Assembly (NCBI RefSeq): GCF_030766935.1
Contig: NZ_JASERL010000002.1
Span: 496,001-560,000, forward strand
DNA length: 64,000 nucleotides
Direction: 5' to 3'
Source of the DNA: Streptomyces sp. KL109B
GTDB lineage: Bacteria; Actinomycetota; Actinomycetes; Streptomycetales; Streptomycetaceae
Below the pieces are notes generated by a model, which ran no database searches, was not told where the DNA came from, and was given only the letters and a program-made list of their open reading frames with translations. The translations under genes and the position numbers were made by a program. This document shows positions 51,447-60,536 of this stretch, piece after piece (positions within the stretch are counted from its first letter, which is position 1; each line of letters opens with the position of its first letter).

Positions 51447-52474
51447 GACGCGGTCTCCTGGAGGGTGTGCGGGTGCCAGCAGGCGGCGCGGTGCGGGGCG
51501 TCGGCCCCGGCGTCCGCCGAGACGGCCTTGAGGCCGGGGCGGCTCGACGTACAGGTGTCGTCGGCGCGGGCGCAGCGCGGCGCGAAGGTGCAGGCGTCGG
51601 GCTGCGCGTCGAGGCTCGGCACGAGGCCGGGGATCTCGGGGAGCCGCCGCTTGCCCTCGCCGCCGGGGCGCAGCACGGCGGAGAGCAGTCCGCGCGTGTA
51701 CGGGTGCTTGGGGTCGGCGAACAGCTCGTGCACCGGCGCCTGTTCGACGGGGCGGCCCGCGTACATGACGAGCACCCGGTCGGCGGTGTCGGCGACGACG
51801 CCGAGGTCGTGCGTGATGAGGACGATGGCGGTGCCGAGCCGTTCGCGCAGCGACTGGAGCACCTCAAGGATGCCCGCCTGCACGGTGACGTCGAGCGCCG
51901 TCGTCGGCTCGTCGGCGATGAGGACGGCGGGGTCGCAGGCGACCGCGATGGCGATCATGACGCGTTGCCGCATGCCGCCGGAGAGCTGGTGCGGGTATTC
52001 GTCGATGCGCTGGGCGGGCGCGGGGATGCCGACGAGGTCGAGGAGTTCGACGGCACGCGCGCGTGCCGCCTTCTTGCTCAACCCCTGGTGGCGGCGGAGC
52101 ACTTCACCGATCTGCCGGCCGATGGTGAGCACCGGGTTCAGGGAGGTCATCGGCTCCTGGAAGATCATGGCGATGTCGTTGCCGCGGATCTTCCCGTACG
52201 CCTTGTCGTCGGCGCCCGCGAGTTCCCGCTCGCCGATCCGCACGGAGCCGGTGATGTGCGCGGTGGGCGGCAGCAGCCCCATGACGGCCATGGAGGTGAC
52301 GGACTTGCCGCAGCCCGACTCCCCGACCACGGCGAGCACTTCACCGGCGCGCAGGTCGAAGGAGACCTGGTCGACGGCGTGCACGGTGCGGGTGTCGGAG
52401 CGGAACGAGACGGAGAGGTCGCGCACGCTGAGTACGGGTTCAGTGGCGGCCTCTGTAGAAAACTGGTCGCTCAT
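51443..52474 (-). CDS. oppD: oligopeptide/dipeptide ABC importer ATPase (OppD/DppD type)
   Basis: 343 residues from ATG 52474. Walker [13 protein letters not shown] (about 49), [12 protein letters not shown], signature [16 protein letters not shown], Walker [17 protein letters not shown], and the C-terminal cysteine-rich oligopeptide-transporter segment [15 protein letters not shown]. Paired with OppF. Overlaps oppC by 4 bases (ATGA). Confidence 0.94.
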   Translation of the reverse strand: MSDQFSTEAATEPVLSVRDLSVSFRSDTRTVHAVDQVSFDLRAGEVLAVVGESGCGKSVTSMAVMGLLPPTAHITGSVRIGERELAGADDKAYGKIRGNDIAMIFQEPMTSLNPVLTIGRQIGEVLRRHQGLSKKAARARAVELLDLVGIPAPAQRIDEYPHQLSGGMRQRVMIAIAVACDPAVLIADEPTTALDVTVQAGILEVLQSLRERLGTAIVLITHDLGVVADTADRVLVMYAGRPVEQAPVHELFADPKHPYTRGLLSAVLRPGGEGKRRLPEIPGLVPSLDAQPDACTFAPRCARADDTCTSSRPGLKAVSADAGADAPHRAACWHPHTLQETAS

Positions 52475-53346
52475 CGGGTCGCTCCACGGGGGTCGAGGAC
52501 GTCGCGCAGGCCGTCGCCGAGCAGGTTGAACGCCAGGGTCGCGGCGACCACGGCGAGGCCAGGGAAGACCGCCATCCAGGGCGCGGGCGCGAGGAAGGAC
52601 TGGGCGGAGGAGAGCATCACGCCGAGGGACGGCTCGGGCGGCTGCACCCCGAGGCCGAGGAAGCTGAGCAGGGCCTCGCCGATGATGGCGGCGGGGATGC
52701 CGACGGTGGCCTGCACGGTCAGGGCGGAGGTGGCGTTGGGCAGGATGTGCCGGAACAGGATGGTGCCGTCCCCGCCTCCGTTGGCGACGGCGGCGGCCAC
52801 GTAGTCGACGTGCTTGAGGCGGAGCGTCTCGGCTCGGGTTATACGTATGACGGCGGGGATCTGGGAGATGCCGATGGCGATCGTCGCGTTGCCGAGCGAG
52901 GGGCCGAGGACGGCGGCGAGGCCGACGGCAAGGACCAGGAACGGGAACGCGAGCATCGTGTCGGTGACGCGGGAGACGACGCTGTCGGCGACCTTGCCGT
53001 AGTACCCGGCGAGCAGCCCGAGCGGTACGCCGATCACGAAGGCGAGCACGACGGCCAGCACCCCGACCTGCATCGAGGCCCGCGCCCCGAACACGACCCG
53101 GGACAACTGGTCGCGCCCCAGGTCGTCGGTGCCCAGCCAGTGCGCCCAGCTCGGGGCGGCGAGCACGTGTCCGAAGTCCGCGCGCGCGGGGTCGTACGGG
53201 GCGACGAGCGGCGCGAACAGCGCGGCGAGCACGAAGATCGCGGCGATGACGGCGCCGGTCATGGCGAGCTTGTTCCTGCGCAGGGCGCGCAGTTTGCCGT
53301 TGCCCGCGACCCGGGCGCGGACCGTTGTGAGGGTGAGCGTGGTCAC
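52471..53346 (-). CDS. oppC: oligopeptide/dipeptide ABC permease (OppC type)
   Basis: 291 residues from GTG 53346. OppC/DppC integral membrane protein with an N-terminal helix (LAMTGAVIAAIFVLAALFAP) and four or five more helices; the family loops HWLGTDDLGRDQLSRVVFGARASM and the EAA-like IGEALLSFLGLGVQPPEPSLG are clear. Forms the channel with OppB. GTGA overlap with oppB. Confidence 0.93.
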   Translation of the reverse strand: MTTLTLTTVRARVAGNGKLRALRRNKLAMTGAVIAAIFVLAALFAPLVAPYDPARADFGHVLAAPSWAHWLGTDDLGRDQLSRVVFGARASMQVGVLAVVLAFVIGVPLGLLAGYYGKVADSVVSRVTDTMLAFPFLVLAVGLAAVLGPSLGNATIAIGISQIPAVIRITRAETLRLKHVDYVAAAVANGGGDGTILFRHILPNATSALTVQATVGIPAAIIGEALLSFLGLGVQPPEPSLGVMLSSAQSFLAPAPWMAVFPGLAVVAATLAFNLLGDGLRDVLDPRGATR

Positions 53347-54389
53347 CGGGCACCTCCGAGCCGGATGCGCGGGTCGATGACCGAGTACGCCACGTCGACC
53401 AGCAGGTTGATGAAGATGTACGCGAACGACGTGCACAGCACCACGCCTTGCAGCGTCGCGTAGTCGCGGGTGAAGACGGCGTCGATGGTGAGCTTGCCGA
53501 AGCCGGGGAGCACGAAGATCTGCTCGGTGACGACGGCGCCGGAGATCAGGTGGCCGAGTTGCAGGCCGAGCACGGTGACGACGGTGACGAGCGAGTTGCG
53601 CAGCGCGTGCCCGCCGACCACCTCGCGGCGCGAGAGCCCCTTGGCGCGGGCCGTGCGCACGTAGTCCGCGGAGAGCGAGTCGAGCATCGCGGCGCGGGTC
53701 TGCCGCATGACGACGGCGGCGAGCCCGGAGCCGAGGACGATCGCGGGCAGCACCATGCGGCGCAGGTTGTCGATCGGGTCGGTGCCGAAGGGCACGAATC
53801 CGGAAGCCGCGAAGACCGGCACGGCGATCGCGAAGGCGAGCACGAGCACGATGCCGAGCCAGAAGGTCGGCACCGAAAGTCCGAGCAGGGCAAGGGCGTT
53901 GGCGATCCACTCGGCGGGCTTGCCGCGCCGCACGGCCGCGACCACACCGGCGCCGACACCGAGCACGATCGCCAACAGCAGGGAGAGCGCGGCGAGTTCG
54001 AGGGTGACGGGCAGCGCCTGCGCGATGGCGTCCGCGACCGGGAGGCCGGTGCGCGAGGAGTTGCCGAGGTCGCCCTGGAGGGCGTGCCCGATGAACCGCC
54101 CGTACTGGACCACGATGTTGTCGTCGAGCCCGTACGCGGCGCGGATCGCGGCCAGCGCCTTCGGGCTGCGCTCCTCGCCGGCGAGGGCGAGCGCCGGGTC
54201 GCCGGGCAGCGCGCGAATGCCGGCGAACACGACGACCGACACGAGGAACATCGTCACGATGGACTGCCGGATACGGGTCAGGACGTACGCGGCCATGGGG
54301 TGCCCGGCGAGCGGTCCGGCCCCGGGCTTCTTCTCGGCGCCCGGCTTCTTCGAGGAAGCCTTCTCCGCCGGTATCTGAGCGGTCGTCAC
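53343..54389 (-). CDS. oppB: oligopeptide/dipeptide ABC permease (OppB type)
   Basis: 348 residues from GTG 54389, which overlaps the oppA stop (GTGA). The first 32 residues are an unusual Lys/Pro-rich extension (AEKASSKKPGAEKKPGAG, with a short internal duplication) before the typical start MAAYVLTRIRQSIVTMFLVSVVVF. Later motifs RTARAKGLSRREVVGGHALRNSL and LPGFGKLTIDAVFTRDY are of the DppB/OppB family. An ATG at the conserved start also exists, but the coupling favours the GTG. Confidence 0.92.
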   Translation of the reverse strand: MTTAQIPAEKASSKKPGAEKKPGAGPLAGHPMAAYVLTRIRQSIVTMFLVSVVVFAGIRALPGDPALALAGEERSPKALAAIRAAYGLDDNIVVQYGRFIGHALQGDLGNSSRTGLPVADAIAQALPVTLELAALSLLLAIVLGVGAGVVAAVRRGKPAEWIANALALLGLSVPTFWLGIVLVLAFAIAVPVFAASGFVPFGTDPIDNLRRMVLPAIVLGSGLAAVVMRQTRAAMLDSLSADYVRTARAKGLSRREVVGGHALRNSLVTVVTVLGLQLGHLISGAVVTEQIFVLPGFGKLTIDAVFTRDYATLQGVVLCTSFAYIFINLLVDVAYSVIDPRIRLGGAR

Positions 54390-55996
54390 TTCACGTACCC
54401 CGCATCCTTGACCCGGACGAGGCCGTCGCCGTAGACGCGCAGGCCCGAGACGTCCTTCCCGGCGACGACGTAGTTCTTCTGGCGGTAGAGGTAGATCAGG
54501 GTGTGCTCGGCGTTCACCTCGCGGATCAACTCCGCGTAGATCTTGTTGCGTTCGGCGGTGTCGGACTCGGCGCGGCCGCGCTTGATCAGCTCGTCGATCT
54601 TCGGGTTCGACAGGCCGTAGGCGTTCATGGCGCCCTTGGTCTGGAGGAAGCTGGCGATGTTGCCGTCTGGGTCGAGCCGTCCCGACCAGCCGCTCTGGAA
54701 GGCCTCGTAGTGGCCGTCGTCGGTCTCTTCGAGCATGGTGGCGTACTCGGTGGGTCGCAGGGACAGGGCGAAGCCCGCGTCCTTGACCATGGCCTGGATG
54801 ACCTGGCCGATGCGGCTCCACTCGGGTGTCGTGGGGATCTTCAGCTCGACGCGCACGGGCGTCTTGACCCCGGCCTCCTTGAGCAGCCTCTTCGCCTTGG
54901 GGACGTCGCGTCCGGGGCACTCGGACGCCTTGACGCCGGGCGCGACCGCGGACTTCGGGGACATGGGGCCGCAGGCGGGCTCGTACATGCCCTGGAAGGC
55001 GACCTTGTTGATGAGCTTGCGATCAATGGCCAGCTCGAAGGCCTCGCGGACCCGGACGTCCTTCGCCATCGGGGTGTCGATCTTCCCGGGGGCCTGGCCG
55101 AGTCCCTTGACGTTGCCGACGTTGATGCCGATGCCCTGGTAGCCCTGCGAGGGCGAGTTGAGCAGTTGCAGCTTGTCGTCGGTGAGCGCGCTCTTCACAT
55201 CGACGGGCACCATCTGGTCACCGACCTGGACATCGCCGGAGCGCACGTTGGCGAGGCGGACGCTGCCGTCGGGGATCGGCTTGTAGATCACCTTGTCGAG
55301 GTGGACGTCCTTGGCGTCGTAGTAGTTGGGGTCCTTGGCGACCACGATGCGGTCACCGCCGACCCGCTCCACGAACCGATACGGCCCCACGCAGGAAGGG
55401 TGGTTGGTGAAGTTCTTGCCGTACTTCTTGAGTGCCTTCGGCGACATCACCATGCCGGCCCGGTCGGCGAGCACGGCGGGCAGCGGCACGTACGGCTGCT
55501 TGAGGGTGAGCTTCACGCTGTACGGGCCGGTGGCCTTCGCCGACTTGAGCGGGGCGAGTTCGGTGGCGCGGGCGGAGCCGGAGAGGTCGCGGTGGCGCAG
55601 CAGGGAGGTGACGACGGCGTCGGCGGTCAGCTTGGTGCCGTCGCTGAACTTGGCGTCCTTGCGTACGTCGAAGGTGACGGTGCGGCCGTCCTTCGAGACG
55701 TCGGGCTCGTGGGTGGCGAGTTGGGGTATCACCTTGCCCTGCTGGTCGACGTCGTAGAGCTTCTCGCACATGCCCGCGAAGACGGTGCGGCCCACGAGGG
55801 TCTGGGCGAGGGTCGGGTCGAGCTTGTCGGGATCGGCGTTGAGGGCCACGGTCAGCGTTCCGCCGTCCCGGACCGGGCGGTCGTCGGTCATCCGCTCCCC
55901 GCCCACCTCCGTGGCCGTGGACTGCAGGGAGCCGCAGCCCGCCAGAGTGGACATCGCCAGGACAACTGCCGTCAGGGCAACCGCTGTTCGGCGCAC
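54386..55996 (-). CDS. oppA: oligopeptide-binding lipoprotein (OppA/DppA type)
   Basis: 536 residues. Signal peptide with lipobox LAGC (about 18-21); the mature protein is a family-5 solute-binding protein with GGTLTVALNADPDKLDPTLAQT, YEKLYDVD-like CEKLYDV, WTFTLR-like TVTFDVRKDAKFSDGTKLTADAVV and QTKGAMNAYGLSNPKID. It captures peptides (or, in this family, nickel or sugars) outside the membrane. First gene of oppABCDF-ggt, behind a predicted promoter at 56060-56088. Confidence 0.94.
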   Translation of the reverse strand: MRRTAVALTAVVLAMSTLAGCGSLQSTATEVGGERMTDDRPVRDGGTLTVALNADPDKLDPTLAQTLVGRTVFAGMCEKLYDVDQQGKVIPQLATHEPDVSKDGRTVTFDVRKDAKFSDGTKLTADAVVTSLLRHRDLSGSARATELAPLKSAKATGPYSVKLTLKQPYVPLPAVLADRAGMVMSPKALKKYGKNFTNHPSCVGPYRFVERVGGDRIVVAKDPNYYDAKDVHLDKVIYKPIPDGSVRLANVRSGDVQVGDQMVPVDVKSALTDDKLQLLNSPSQGYQGIGINVGNVKGLGQAPGKIDTPMAKDVRVREAFELAIDRKLINKVAFQGMYEPACGPMSPKSAVAPGVKASECPGRDVPKAKRLLKEAGVKTPVRVELKIPTTPEWSRIGQVIQAMVKDAGFALSLRPTEYATMLEETDDGHYEAFQSGWSGRLDPDGNIASFLQTKGAMNAYGLSNPKIDELIKRGRAESDTAERNKIYAELIREVNAEHTLIYLYRQKNYVVAGKDVSGLRVYGDGLVRVKDAGYVK

Positions 55997-56049
55997 GAGG
56001 GCTTACCTCCGCCAGGAATGAGGGGTGGGCGATCGGTGAGCGATCAAGG

Positions 56050-56067
56050 AATACGGAAGAACGTATT
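56050..56067. promoter_or_regulatory. inverted repeat over the oppA -10 region
   Basis: AATACG-gaagaa-CGTATT, perfect 6-base arms. It overlaps the -10 of the oppA promoter and the presumed start point, so it could be an operator. Confidence 0.45.
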
Positions 56068-56088
56068 TCGCATACAGTCCGCACACAA
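56060..56088 (-). promoter_or_regulatory. predicted promoter of the opp operon
   Basis: On the minus strand, TTGTGT (56088-56083), a 17-base spacer and TACGTT (56065-56060), the same -10 hexamer as the ccr promoter. The leader to the oppA start at 55996 is about 57 nt. Confidence 0.6.
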
Positions 56089-56089
56089 G

Positions 56090-56116
56090 AGGGTTGTCCG
56101 GATCCCGGACAACCCT
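56090..56116 (-). terminator. hairpin downstream of the sulfatase gene
   Basis: A perfect 12-bp stem, AGGGTTGTCCGG with CCGGACAACCCT, and an ATC loop, 54 bases past the sulfatase stop and immediately upstream of the oppA -35. No U-tract follows; it may terminate sulfatase transcription or serve as an operator. Confidence 0.6.
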
Positions 56117-56170
56117 CGGTGAAGATTGGATAAACACGAGCGGCAAAACGGGGCGCCCACCCCAGATCGG

Positions 56171-57658
56171 TCAGCGCGCGAAGTCCCTCGCCTCCACCTC
56201 CCGCAGCTTCCCGAACCGCTCCCTGACCTCGGCCCGCCGCGCCCGGTCCATGGCGAGATTCACCAACTCGCCGGGATCCTCCTGGAGGTCGTACAGCTCG
56301 TGGTCGTTGTCGTCGAAGTCGGCGTCCGGCCCGTACAGCATCCGGGAGGGCTCCGGCTTCGCTCCCTGGTCGGCGGGGAGTCCGCCGCCGACGCCGAAGT
56401 AGCGGGCGTACTTGAACCGGCCGTCGAACATGCCGCGCACCGCGTACCGGGTCTGCTGGATACGGCGGGTGTGCGTGGCCTCGTGCGCGAACAGCACGTA
56501 GTCGCGCACCGACGCCCGCGGGTCCCGGAACACGGGCGTGAGGTCCACCCCTCGGAACGAGTCCGGCGCCGGCACCCCGGCGAGCGCGCAGATCGTCGAG
56601 GCGAGGTCGACGTGCGAGGCGAGGGAGTCGGTGACCGTGCCGGGGCGGGTCGTGCCGGGCACCTTCACGTAGCAGGGCACGCGCATGATCTCGTCGTAGA
56701 CGAACGGCCCCTTGGAGCGCAGGCCGTGGCCGCCGCACATGTCGCCGTGGTCGGACGTGAAGATGACGACGGTGTCGTCCCAGCCGCCGGACTCCTCAAG
56801 CGCGCCGAGCACCTTGCCGAGCGATTCGTCGGCGAGCCGGTGCAGTTGGGCGTAGTAGTCGAGCTGGCGCAGCCACGCGCCCTTGTCGGCCGGGTCGATG
56901 CGGCCGTACAGGCTGTGCTGCTGGTCGTGCCGCCACTGCCGGTGGGTGTCGGGCTTGGTGTGCAGGTCGTCGTCGAAGTTGTCGGGCAGTTCGCTGAACA
57001 CCTCGTCGTACGGCTGCTCGTAGGGCGGGATGGCCTGGCCGCCGCCCCAGTCGCCGTCGAGGAACTGGCGGATGAACTCCATCGCCTTGGGGTGCGAGCG
57101 CTGGTACTCGGGCTGGTCGATCGGGTACCACATCACGTCGTGCGGGTTGACGAGCGCGACGGTGAGGAACCAGGGGTCCCGCGCGTCGGCGTTGCGGCGC
57201 AGCCAGTGCGCGGCGTTGTTCGCGATGACCGGGTCGAAGTGCACTCCGGTGCCGGCGAGCCCCATGAAGTGGTGGTCGTTGCCGTCCCAGTCGCCGTAGC
57301 CGTACGCCTCCATGTCGGGCTGGGCCGAGCGGGACAGGTGCCACTTTCCGATGTACGAGGACCGGTACCCGGCCTGCCGCAGGGCGCCGCCGATGGTGGT
57401 GGTGGCCGGGTCGAGCTCGGGCTGCCACGGGAAGATGACGTTCTCGGCGACCTGGTGCTGGGTGACGTACTGGCCGGTCATCATCGTGGCGCGGGAGGGC
57501 GAGCAGGGCGAGGAGTGCGTCCAGTAGTTGGTGAACTCCAGGCCCTCGGCCAACAGCCGCTCACGCCACGGGAGTTCGACCGTGGGCGGCAGCCAGCCGC
57601 GCTGGCGTTCCTGGTCGGAGACGACGAGGAGGATATTGGGACGGTGCGGCTCTGCCAT
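56171..57658 (-). CDS. sulfatase family protein
   Basis: 495 residues, alkaline-phosphatase-like sulfatase or phosphonate hydrolase. The formylglycine site is CSPSR with C52 (SSPCSPSRATMMTGQY); the metal-binding start NILLVVSDQE and the later FTSDHGDMCGGHG are present. A formylglycine-generating enzyme is needed for activation and is not in the window. No signal peptide is visible, so it is likely cytoplasmic. Encoded 32 bases downstream of the MFS gene, so the exporter/importer and sulfatase could serve one substrate, regulated by the divergent TetR. Substrate unknown. Confidence 0.92.
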   Translation of the reverse strand: MAEPHRPNILLVVSDQERQRGWLPPTVELPWRERLLAEGLEFTNYWTHSSPCSPSRATMMTGQYVTQHQVAENVIFPWQPELDPATTTIGGALRQAGYRSSYIGKWHLSRSAQPDMEAYGYGDWDGNDHHFMGLAGTGVHFDPVIANNAAHWLRRNADARDPWFLTVALVNPHDVMWYPIDQPEYQRSHPKAMEFIRQFLDGDWGGGQAIPPYEQPYDEVFSELPDNFDDDLHTKPDTHRQWRHDQQHSLYGRIDPADKGAWLRQLDYYAQLHRLADESLGKVLGALEESGGWDDTVVIFTSDHGDMCGGHGLRSKGPFVYDEIMRVPCYVKVPGTTRPGTVTDSLASHVDLASTICALAGVPAPDSFRGVDLTPVFRDPRASVRDYVLFAHEATHTRRIQQTRYAVRGMFDGRFKYARYFGVGGGLPADQGAKPEPSRMLYGPDADFDDNDHELYDLQEDPGELVNLAMDRARRAEVRERFGKLREVEARDFAR

Positions 57659-57690
57659 GTCAACCAGCCTTCTTTCCCAGGGAGTTCATG

Positions 57691-59169
57691 TCATGACGTG
57701 GCTTCTGCGCGGCCGTTCTCGCGCGGGACCGCCCCCACGCCGCCGGTCGCCGGGGTTCGCCCGTGCCGCATGAACGCGGCGACGAGCAGGGCCATGGCGG
57801 CGAAGCCCGCCGCCACCAGGAACGCGGACACATAGCCCGCCTCGCCGTACAGCACCTCGTCACCGGGGGTGTCGAGGACGTGCTGGGCGAGCACGGCGCC
57901 GAGGACGGTGACCCCCGTGGCGTTGCCGAGGTTGTTGGCGACGCCCATCATTCCGGCGCCGACGCCCGTATGGGTCGCGGGCACCGCCTCGACGACGAGG
58001 TTCGACACGGACACGAAGAAGAAGCCGAATCCGATGCCCATGAACAGGGCCGCGAGGAGGATGTGCCACACCCGCGTGTGCAGCACGGACAGCAGCGTCG
58101 CGGCGGTGGCGAGGCAGCCGAGGGCGATGAGCAGCCCCGTGCGCGGGGCGCGGCGCCGCGCGAGCAGCCCGCCGAGCGGACCGCCCGCCGCGCTCAACAG
58201 CCCTTGCGGCACCAGGAATACGGCCACGCCGATCGGCGCCATGCCGAGCCCGAACCCGGTGTTCTCCGGCGTCTGCACGAGCTGCGGCAGCGTCAGCGCG
58301 ACCCCGCCGATCGCCACGGACCCGCCGAGCGCGGCGAGCAGCGTCCAGCGCAGCGCGGGCCCGGTGAGCAGCCGCAGGTCGATCAGCGGATCCGCGGCGC
58401 GCAGCTCGCACACCACGAACAGGGCGAGCAGTACGCACGCCCCGACGGCCACCGCGAGCAGCCGCCCCGAGCCCCACCCCCACTTGCTCCCCTGCCCCAC
58501 GGCGAGCAGCACACCGGCCGCCCCGCACCCGAAGAGCAGTCCCCCGGCCACGTCCACGGGCCGCCGAAGGCGCACCCCCGACTCCGGGAACGTGGCGCTC
58601 ACCAGCGGCGCGAGCACCACCGCGTACAGCAGGCAGAACCAGAAGATCGCCCGGAACCCGAAGGACTGCACGAGCGCCCCGCCGACGACCGGGCCCAGGA
58701 TGACGCTGAAGCCGATGCCGGTCGTGATCGCGCCCATCGCCACCGGCACCACCCGCACCGGGAACACATCACGGATCAGCCCGTACGCGGCCGGGGCGAT
58801 GACCATGGCGACACCCTGGGCCGCCCGGCCGACGAGGAACACGGGGAAGTTCGGCGCGAGGGCGCACACCAGCGAGCCGACCGCGAAGACACCGGCCGCG
58901 TACACGATCACCCGCTTCTTGCCGTGCCCGTCGGCGACCTTGCCGAGCAGCGGCTGCGCCACCACCCCGACGAGGCTGACGACGGTGAGCGTCCAGCCGA
59001 TCGACTCGGTGCGGAACTCGGCCGCCATGTGCTGCAACGCCGGGTAGACGAGGGAGAGTTCGAGGGCGACGACCTCGGTGAGCAGGATCAGCGGGACGAG
59101 GCGCAGGACGTACGCGGCGGTGGAGCGCTCGGCGAGCCGGGGCGGGTTCCGGGGCGTGGTCTGGGTCAT
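57691..59169 (-). CDS. MFS transporter (14-helix DHA-type)
   Basis: 492 residues from ATG 59169 with GGGAGGTC upstream. Repeated hydrophobic helices, motif A LGKVADGHGKKRVIVYAAG between helices 2 and 3, and motif C-like GFSVILGPVVGGAL in helix 5, as in drug:proton antiporters. Divergent TetR gene and shared palindromic operator point to substrate-induced efflux. The sulfatase gene follows after 32 bases. Confidence 0.9.
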   Translation of the reverse strand: MTQTTPRNPPRLAERSTAAYVLRLVPLILLTEVVALELSLVYPALQHMAAEFRTESIGWTLTVVSLVGVVAQPLLGKVADGHGKKRVIVYAAGVFAVGSLVCALAPNFPVFLVGRAAQGVAMVIAPAAYGLIRDVFPVRVVPVAMGAITTGIGFSVILGPVVGGALVQSFGFRAIFWFCLLYAVVLAPLVSATFPESGVRLRRPVDVAGGLLFGCGAAGVLLAVGQGSKWGWGSGRLLAVAVGACVLLALFVVCELRAADPLIDLRLLTGPALRWTLLAALGGSVAIGGVALTLPQLVQTPENTGFGLGMAPIGVAVFLVPQGLLSAAGGPLGGLLARRRAPRTGLLIALGCLATAATLLSVLHTRVWHILLAALFMGIGFGFFFVSVSNLVVEAVPATHTGVGAGMMGVANNLGNATGVTVLGAVLAQHVLDTPGDEVLYGEAGYVSAFLVAAGFAAMALLVAAFMRHGRTPATGGVGAVPRENGRAEATS

Positions 59170-59190
59170 GGCGACCTCCCGCCGCCCTTG

Positions 59191-59208
59191 TTAACGCACT
59201 TGCGTTAA
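59191..59208. promoter_or_regulatory. palindromic operator between MFS and TetR genes
   Basis: TTAACGCA-ct-TGCGTTAA, perfect 8-base arms, flanked by near-symmetric TTG and CAA. It lies mid-way in the 67-bp gap between the divergent starts, as expected for a TetR operator controlling both genes. Confidence 0.8.
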
Positions 59209-59236
59209 ACAAACAAGGCATCGCACACTCCACGCC

Positions 59237-59878
59237 ATGGGCACTTCGACCGACACCCGGCGCCGCCTCATCGACGTGGCCGAGCGGCTCTTCGCCGAAC
59301 AGGGCATCCACGCCACGTCACTTCGGGAGATCGCCGCGGCGGCCGACCAGCGCAACACGTCCGCGGTGGCCTATCACTTCGGTACGAAGCGGGGCCTGGT
59401 CGACGCGATCTACGAGGAGCGGCTCACCGTCACCACGGCACGCCAGCTGGAACTCCTCGAAGAGCTGGACGCGCGGGGGCGCGGGACCGAACTGCGCGCG
59501 CTGACGCAGGTGTTGGTGCGCCCGATGGTGGAGCGCCTCGAACACCCGGAGCGGCCGAGCTGGTTCCTGCGGTTCGTCGTCAACGCGATGTACGTCGAGG
59601 GCATCGCCCCGACGGATCTGCGCGCGCACCCGTGGACGCGCGGCCTGCTGACGCTGCACACGCGGATCTCGCGGTGCATGCCAAAGCTCCCGGCGCGGGT
59701 CCGGGAGAACAGGTGGGACTTCTTCATCGGCCTGCTGCTGCACACGCTGGCGCAGCGCGAGCGGACGCTCCAGGCGTCGGGCGCGCCCGACGTCGCGGAT
59801 CAGCGGCTGCTCGCCGCCGACCTCATCGACGCCGGGGTCGCGGTGCTCACCGCGCAGGTCACGCCCGTACGGTGGTGA
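59237..59878 (+). CDS. TetR-family transcriptional regulator
   Basis: 213 residues. N-terminal helix-turn-helix (about 8-55; LIDVAERLFAEQGIHATSLREIAAAADQRNTSAVAYHFGTKRGLVDAI), then a helical ligand domain. N-terminal DNA-contact sequence SAVAYHFGTK is that of the AcrR/YbiH-like group. Probably represses the divergent MFS gene and itself through the palindrome at 59191-59208. ATG 59237 lies 29 bases past that operator. Inducer unknown. Confidence 0.92.
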   Translation: MGTSTDTRRRLIDVAERLFAEQGIHATSLREIAAAADQRNTSAVAYHFGTKRGLVDAIYEERLTVTTARQLELLEELDARGRGTELRALTQVLVRPMVERLEHPERPSWFLRFVVNAMYVEGIAPTDLRAHPWTRGLLTLHTRISRCMPKLPARVRENRWDFFIGLLLHTLAQRERTLQASGAPDVADQRLLAADLIDAGVAVLTAQVTPVRW

Positions 59879-59920
59879 ACTCCGGCCGAAGTCCGTGGAC
59901 CCCGGCCGGCGTCATGAACC

Positions 59921-60325
59921 TCAGCTGTCCACCCAGCCGTGCTTGCGGCCGCTCTGCACCAGCTCCCGGCGGATCGCCAGGATCTGCTCGCCGGTGAGCG
60001 AGGGCGCCGAGCGCAGCAGCATCTCGGTGACCTCGTTCGTGAACTCGTCGACGCGCAGCACGTCGCACAGCACGTCGTCCCCTTCGGCCGCCGCGTGCCG
60101 GCCGGGCGAGGGCGCGGAGGCGCCCTCGGCGAGCTGCACGGACGAGGCCTTCGGGCCGCGGTCGCCCTCCTCGATGTCGAACTCGACCTTGAGCCCGGTG
60201 CGCAGATACGACTCCGGGATCAGGAGGTCGTTCACATGCAGAAAGACGTCCTCCCCGCCGTCGTCCGGCGCGATGAATCCATAACCACGCGCCCCGTCGA
60301 AGCGCACCACACGACCAGCAGCCAC
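59921..60325 (-). CDS. cold-shock domain protein with C-terminal extension
   Basis: 134 residues from GTG 60325 (GGGGGTCGG upstream). The cold-shock OB-fold occupies about 1-68 with RNP1 RGYGFIAPDD and RNP2 VFLHVNDL motifs, which bind single-stranded RNA/DNA. A further 65-residue acidic/helical C-terminal domain (DVLRVDEFTNEVTEMLL) is specific to this long streptomycete type, whose role is unknown. Transcribed on the minus strand; the gene for the TetR regulator converges with it. Confidence 0.9.
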   Translation of the reverse strand: MAAGRVVRFDGARGYGFIAPDDGGEDVFLHVNDLLIPESYLRTGLKVEFDIEEGDRGPKASSVQLAEGASAPSPGRHAAAEGDDVLCDVLRVDEFTNEVTEMLLRSAPSLTGEQILAIRRELVQSGRKHGWVDS

Positions 60326-60536
60326 GCCGACCCCCAACCACCTCAGCGAGCCCATTGCTCGCGGCCTCCAACAACTTTTCCGGATCCTACCGGTCCGCAC
60401 CGAGGAACTCGCGGACCCTCCCCGGACGACGCCCCAGCGTGATGTCACGGTGACGGAAGTGGCGGTATCCGCGCACAGCAACTCATGTGACACTGGCGTA
60501 CCCGACCGACCCACCCTGACGTAAGGGACGTACGCG

